From Candidatus Bathyarchaeota archaeon (GTDB lineage: Archaea > Thermoproteota > Bathyarchaeia > Bathyarchaeales > UBA233): a DNA stretch of 5,723 nucleotides. The stretch spans positions 1 to 5,723 of the forward strand of contig JAMDCS010000090.1 of assembly GCA_023488835.1 (NCBI GenBank), written 5' to 3'. Shown here in pieces: positions 4,465-5,723 of this stretch. The position numbers and the translations under genes were made by a program. Below the pieces are notes generated by a model. That model made no database searches. It saw only the letters and a list, made by a program, of their open reading frames with translations, and was not told the origin of the DNA. Each line of letters opens with the position of its first letter. Within the stretch, counting starts at the first letter, position 1.

Positions 4465-4840
4465 CCGAGTTTACGACACTATGTTTTTTGTCGAGTTCTT
4501 CTATTCCAAAGACCCAGACATGCATAAAAGGTTAGAAAGCGAAAAAAAGCACCGCGAAAAATACATTTCAGCCGTCGTAGTCCATGAACTCTACCAGTTA
4601 ACGCTTTCACGTGAGGGACGAGAAACCGCCAAGTTGAGAGTTTTACTAGTTCAAAAGAGTTTTAAAGTCTTTCCAGTTGATGAACAGGTAGCACAACTTT
4701 CCGCTGAGTTGAGACAAAAGTACAGACTTTCTATGGGCGATAGCATGATAGCTGCAACAGCATCCATGTTAAATGCTGTATGCGTTTCAGATGACCCTCA
4801 CTTCAAACAGATTAAAGAAATACACATAACATGGGTATAG
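4457..4840 (+). CDS. vapC: VapC-type toxin, PIN-domain ribonuclease
   Basis: PIN-domain VapC toxins are magnesium-dependent RNases that cut tRNA or rRNA when not held by VapB. The 127-residue protein has normal length. The acidic active-site residues can be placed: Asp7 (VYDTMFFVEFFY), Glu44 (VVHELYQL), Asp95 (LSMGDSMIAATA) and Asp113 (VSDDPHF, the counterpart of the common TNDxHF). The predicted metal centre is therefore complete and the toxin is probably active. The ATG overlaps the vapB end by 8 nt. The stop is TAG (4838-4840), showing that TAG ends translation normally in this genome. A minus-strand reading frame ends only 2 nt away, in a convergent arrangement. The target RNA cannot be told from sequence. 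Confidence 0.93.
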   Translation: MNNRVYDTMFFVEFFYSKDPDMHKRLESEKKHREKYISAVVVHELYQLTLSREGRETAKLRVLLVQKSFKVFPVDEQVAQLSAELRQKYRLSMGDSMIAATASMLNAVCVSDDPHFKQIKEIHITWV

Positions 4841-4842
4841 AG

Positions 4843-4995
4843 TTACCCTCTGGGTATGACTGCTAAGAAGGGCTCAAGTCCCATTTCTGCGGTGGCATAG
4901 ACAGATAGTGCGTTTGCCCAAAAGACGTTGTCGTTTGTGCCTGTTGGGTGATGCTTGTCTATGGTGCCGTCTTTGTTGCGGTTCTTTGCTTTCAA
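4843..4995 (-). CDS. Short unrecognised reading frame, possibly the C-terminal remnant of a lost gene
   Basis: I do not recognise this product. The minus-strand frame is open from a TAG at 5055-5053 down to TAA at 4845-4843 (69 codons); the first usable start is TTG at 4995-4993, giving 50 residues. The protein looks coding rather than random: KNRNKDGTIDKHHPTGTNDN followed by VFWANALSVYATAEMG and ending LEPFLAVIPRG. No Shine-Dalgarno sequence precedes the TTG, and the upstream part of the open frame runs into the PCNA promoter on the other strand. The most likely reading is the tail of a larger gene cut off by rearrangement, or a genuine small protein with a weak start. It converges on vapC with a 2-nt gap. 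Confidence 0.4.
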   Translation of the reverse strand: MKAKNRNKDGTIDKHHPTGTNDNVFWANALSVYATAEMGLEPFLAVIPRG

Positions 4996-5054
4996 ACGCT
5001 TGTTTTTGGGTTTTAGTGGGGCAAATTTATTAACTAAAACTGCAGTGATAAACT

Positions 5055-5062
5055 AAATATAA
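5055..5062 (+). promoter_or_regulatory. TATA-like box of the PCNA promoter
   Basis: AAATATAA at 5055-5062 would start transcription near 5083, leaving a leader of about 14 nt that contains GAGGAAGAGGT before the ATG. A second A/T-rich stretch, CAAATTTATTAAC (5022-5034), is a weaker alternative that would give a leader of about 45 nt. Confidence 0.4.
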
Positions 5063-5096
5063 CTGTGCTGTATGCATTAGAGCGAGGAAGAGGTAT

Positions 5097-5723
5097 ATGT
5101 TCAAGCTTAAAGTGTCTGACGCTAAACTCCTAAGAGACATGGCAACCGCCATCTCAATTCTCGTTGACGAAGCAACCTTCAAAATTGACGCTGAAGGCTT
5201 AAAACTTCGAGCCATGGACCCGTCACGCGTTGCCATGATTGATTTTGAATGGCCAAAAACTATTTTCCAAGAGTACGTCGCAACAGAGCCAACAAAAATC
5301 TGCCTAAACATAAGCGAACTGCTAAAACTCCTCAAACGCGCAGGAAAGGAAGAAGCAGTCGAGCTGTCTTTGGACGATAAAACTGGACGATTATTAGTTA
5401 CGATAACTGGAAAGTACAGCCGAAACTTTACGATGCCGACGCTTGAAGCCTCAGAAGAAGAAGTTCCAACACCAAAAATCAACTTCAATGTCAAAGCCAA
5501 AACTACAACTCAGGGCTTAAGCCAAGCAATCGAAGATGCCCAGCTGGTAAGCGACCACGTACGAATTGAGGCTGAACCAGAAAAAATGACACTTAGCGCT
5601 TCAGGCGACTTAATGGGCGCAACAATAACTCTTCAAAAAGGCAGCGACGCACTTTTGGATTTGGAAGTTAAAGAGAACGCCAAGGCAACATTTAGCTTAA
5701 GCTACCTCTCAGAAATCATAAAG
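5097..5723 (+). CDS. pcn: DNA polymerase sliding clamp (PCNA), 3' end outside window
   Basis: PCNA forms a trimeric ring around DNA and tethers polymerases, ligase, FEN1 and other replication factors. The frame gives 209 residues of the usual 245-250, so only the end of the second domain is missing. It begins MFKLKVSDAKLLRDMATAIS. The family signature is clear: GLKLRAMDPSRVAMIDFEW spans residues 34-52. Lys/Arg residues along the inner face are present, and the interdomain connecting loop (about 113-128, MPTLEASEEEVPTPKI) is acidic as in other archaeal clamps. The second domain begins near FNVKAKTTTQGLSQAIEDA. The start is chosen because the sequence aligns from MFKLKV and a purine-rich GAGGAAGAGGT lies just upstream; the upstream ATG at 5072 is out of frame. 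No defect is visible. Confidence 0.97.
   Translation, partial: MFKLKVSDAKLLRDMATAISILVDEATFKIDAEGLKLRAMDPSRVAMIDFEWPKTIFQEYVATEPTKICLNISELLKLLKRAGKEEAVELSLDDKTGRLLVTITGKYSRNFTMPTLEASEEEVPTPKINFNVKAKTTTQGLSQAIEDAQLVSDHVRIEAEPEKMTLSASGDLMGATITLQKGSDALLDLEVKENAKATFSLSYLSEIIK

Noticed and set aside
5030..5500. 156-codon minus-strand open frame opposite PCNA
   Set aside because: It lies antisense to an unmistakable PCNA gene, is serine-rich in the way such shadows usually are, and shows no family motif.
1..5723. CRISPR array, tRNA, rRNA or insertion sequence
   Set aside because: No regularly spaced direct repeats, cloverleaf, rRNA core sequence, transposase or terminal inverted repeats were seen on either strand.

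Overview
The window reads as a piece of an archaeal chromosome. The two edge genes are an archaeal-type ribosomal protein L3 and a PCNA sliding clamp. Promoters look archaeal (TATA-like boxes about 25 nt before the inferred transcript starts). The lineage cannot be fixed from sequence alone; an uncultured TACK-type lineage such as Bathyarchaeia is a guess. GC content looks moderate.

Layout, left to right. Positions 1-528 (minus) hold the N-terminal 176 residues of L3, with a TATA-like box at 569-575. Positions 576-959 have no convincing gene, but they contain imperfect inverted repeats, a switch from G/T-rich to A/C-rich composition near 833, and T-runs on the minus strand that could end transcription of the next operon. 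Positions 960-3743 (minus) are a cobalt/nickel ECF transporter operon in the order cbiM-cbiN-cbiQ-cbiO. The genes overlap or lie 4-5 nt apart. CbiM, CbiN and CbiQ look intact. CbiO, the ATPase, is broken: two apparent one-base losses, an in-frame TAG before Walker B, and loss of the C-terminus. The broken end runs in frame into the second half of an EamA/DMT-family permease, so a deletion appears to have joined two formerly separate genes.

Positions 3744-3860 are the cbi promoter: a Shine-Dalgarno sequence, a perfect 15-bp palindrome between the TATA box and the start codon, and several more palindromes upstream. Positions 3823-4163 (minus) carry two very small reading frames, 51 and 59 codons. 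The first resembles a VapB-type antitoxin; the second is unrecognised. They diverge from a vapBC toxin-antitoxin pair at 4234-4840 (plus), which has a 12-bp palindrome in its promoter and genes overlapping by 8 nt. A short minus-strand reading frame ending at 4843, possibly the tail of a lost gene, converges on vapC. PCNA starts at 5097 and runs off the window.

Together this is a metal-uptake operon whose energising subunit has decayed, next to a small toxin-antitoxin region, placed between two housekeeping genes. The points most worth following are the decayed cbiO with its EamA junction, the palindrome-rich cbi promoter, and the small divergent two-ORF unit beside vapBC.
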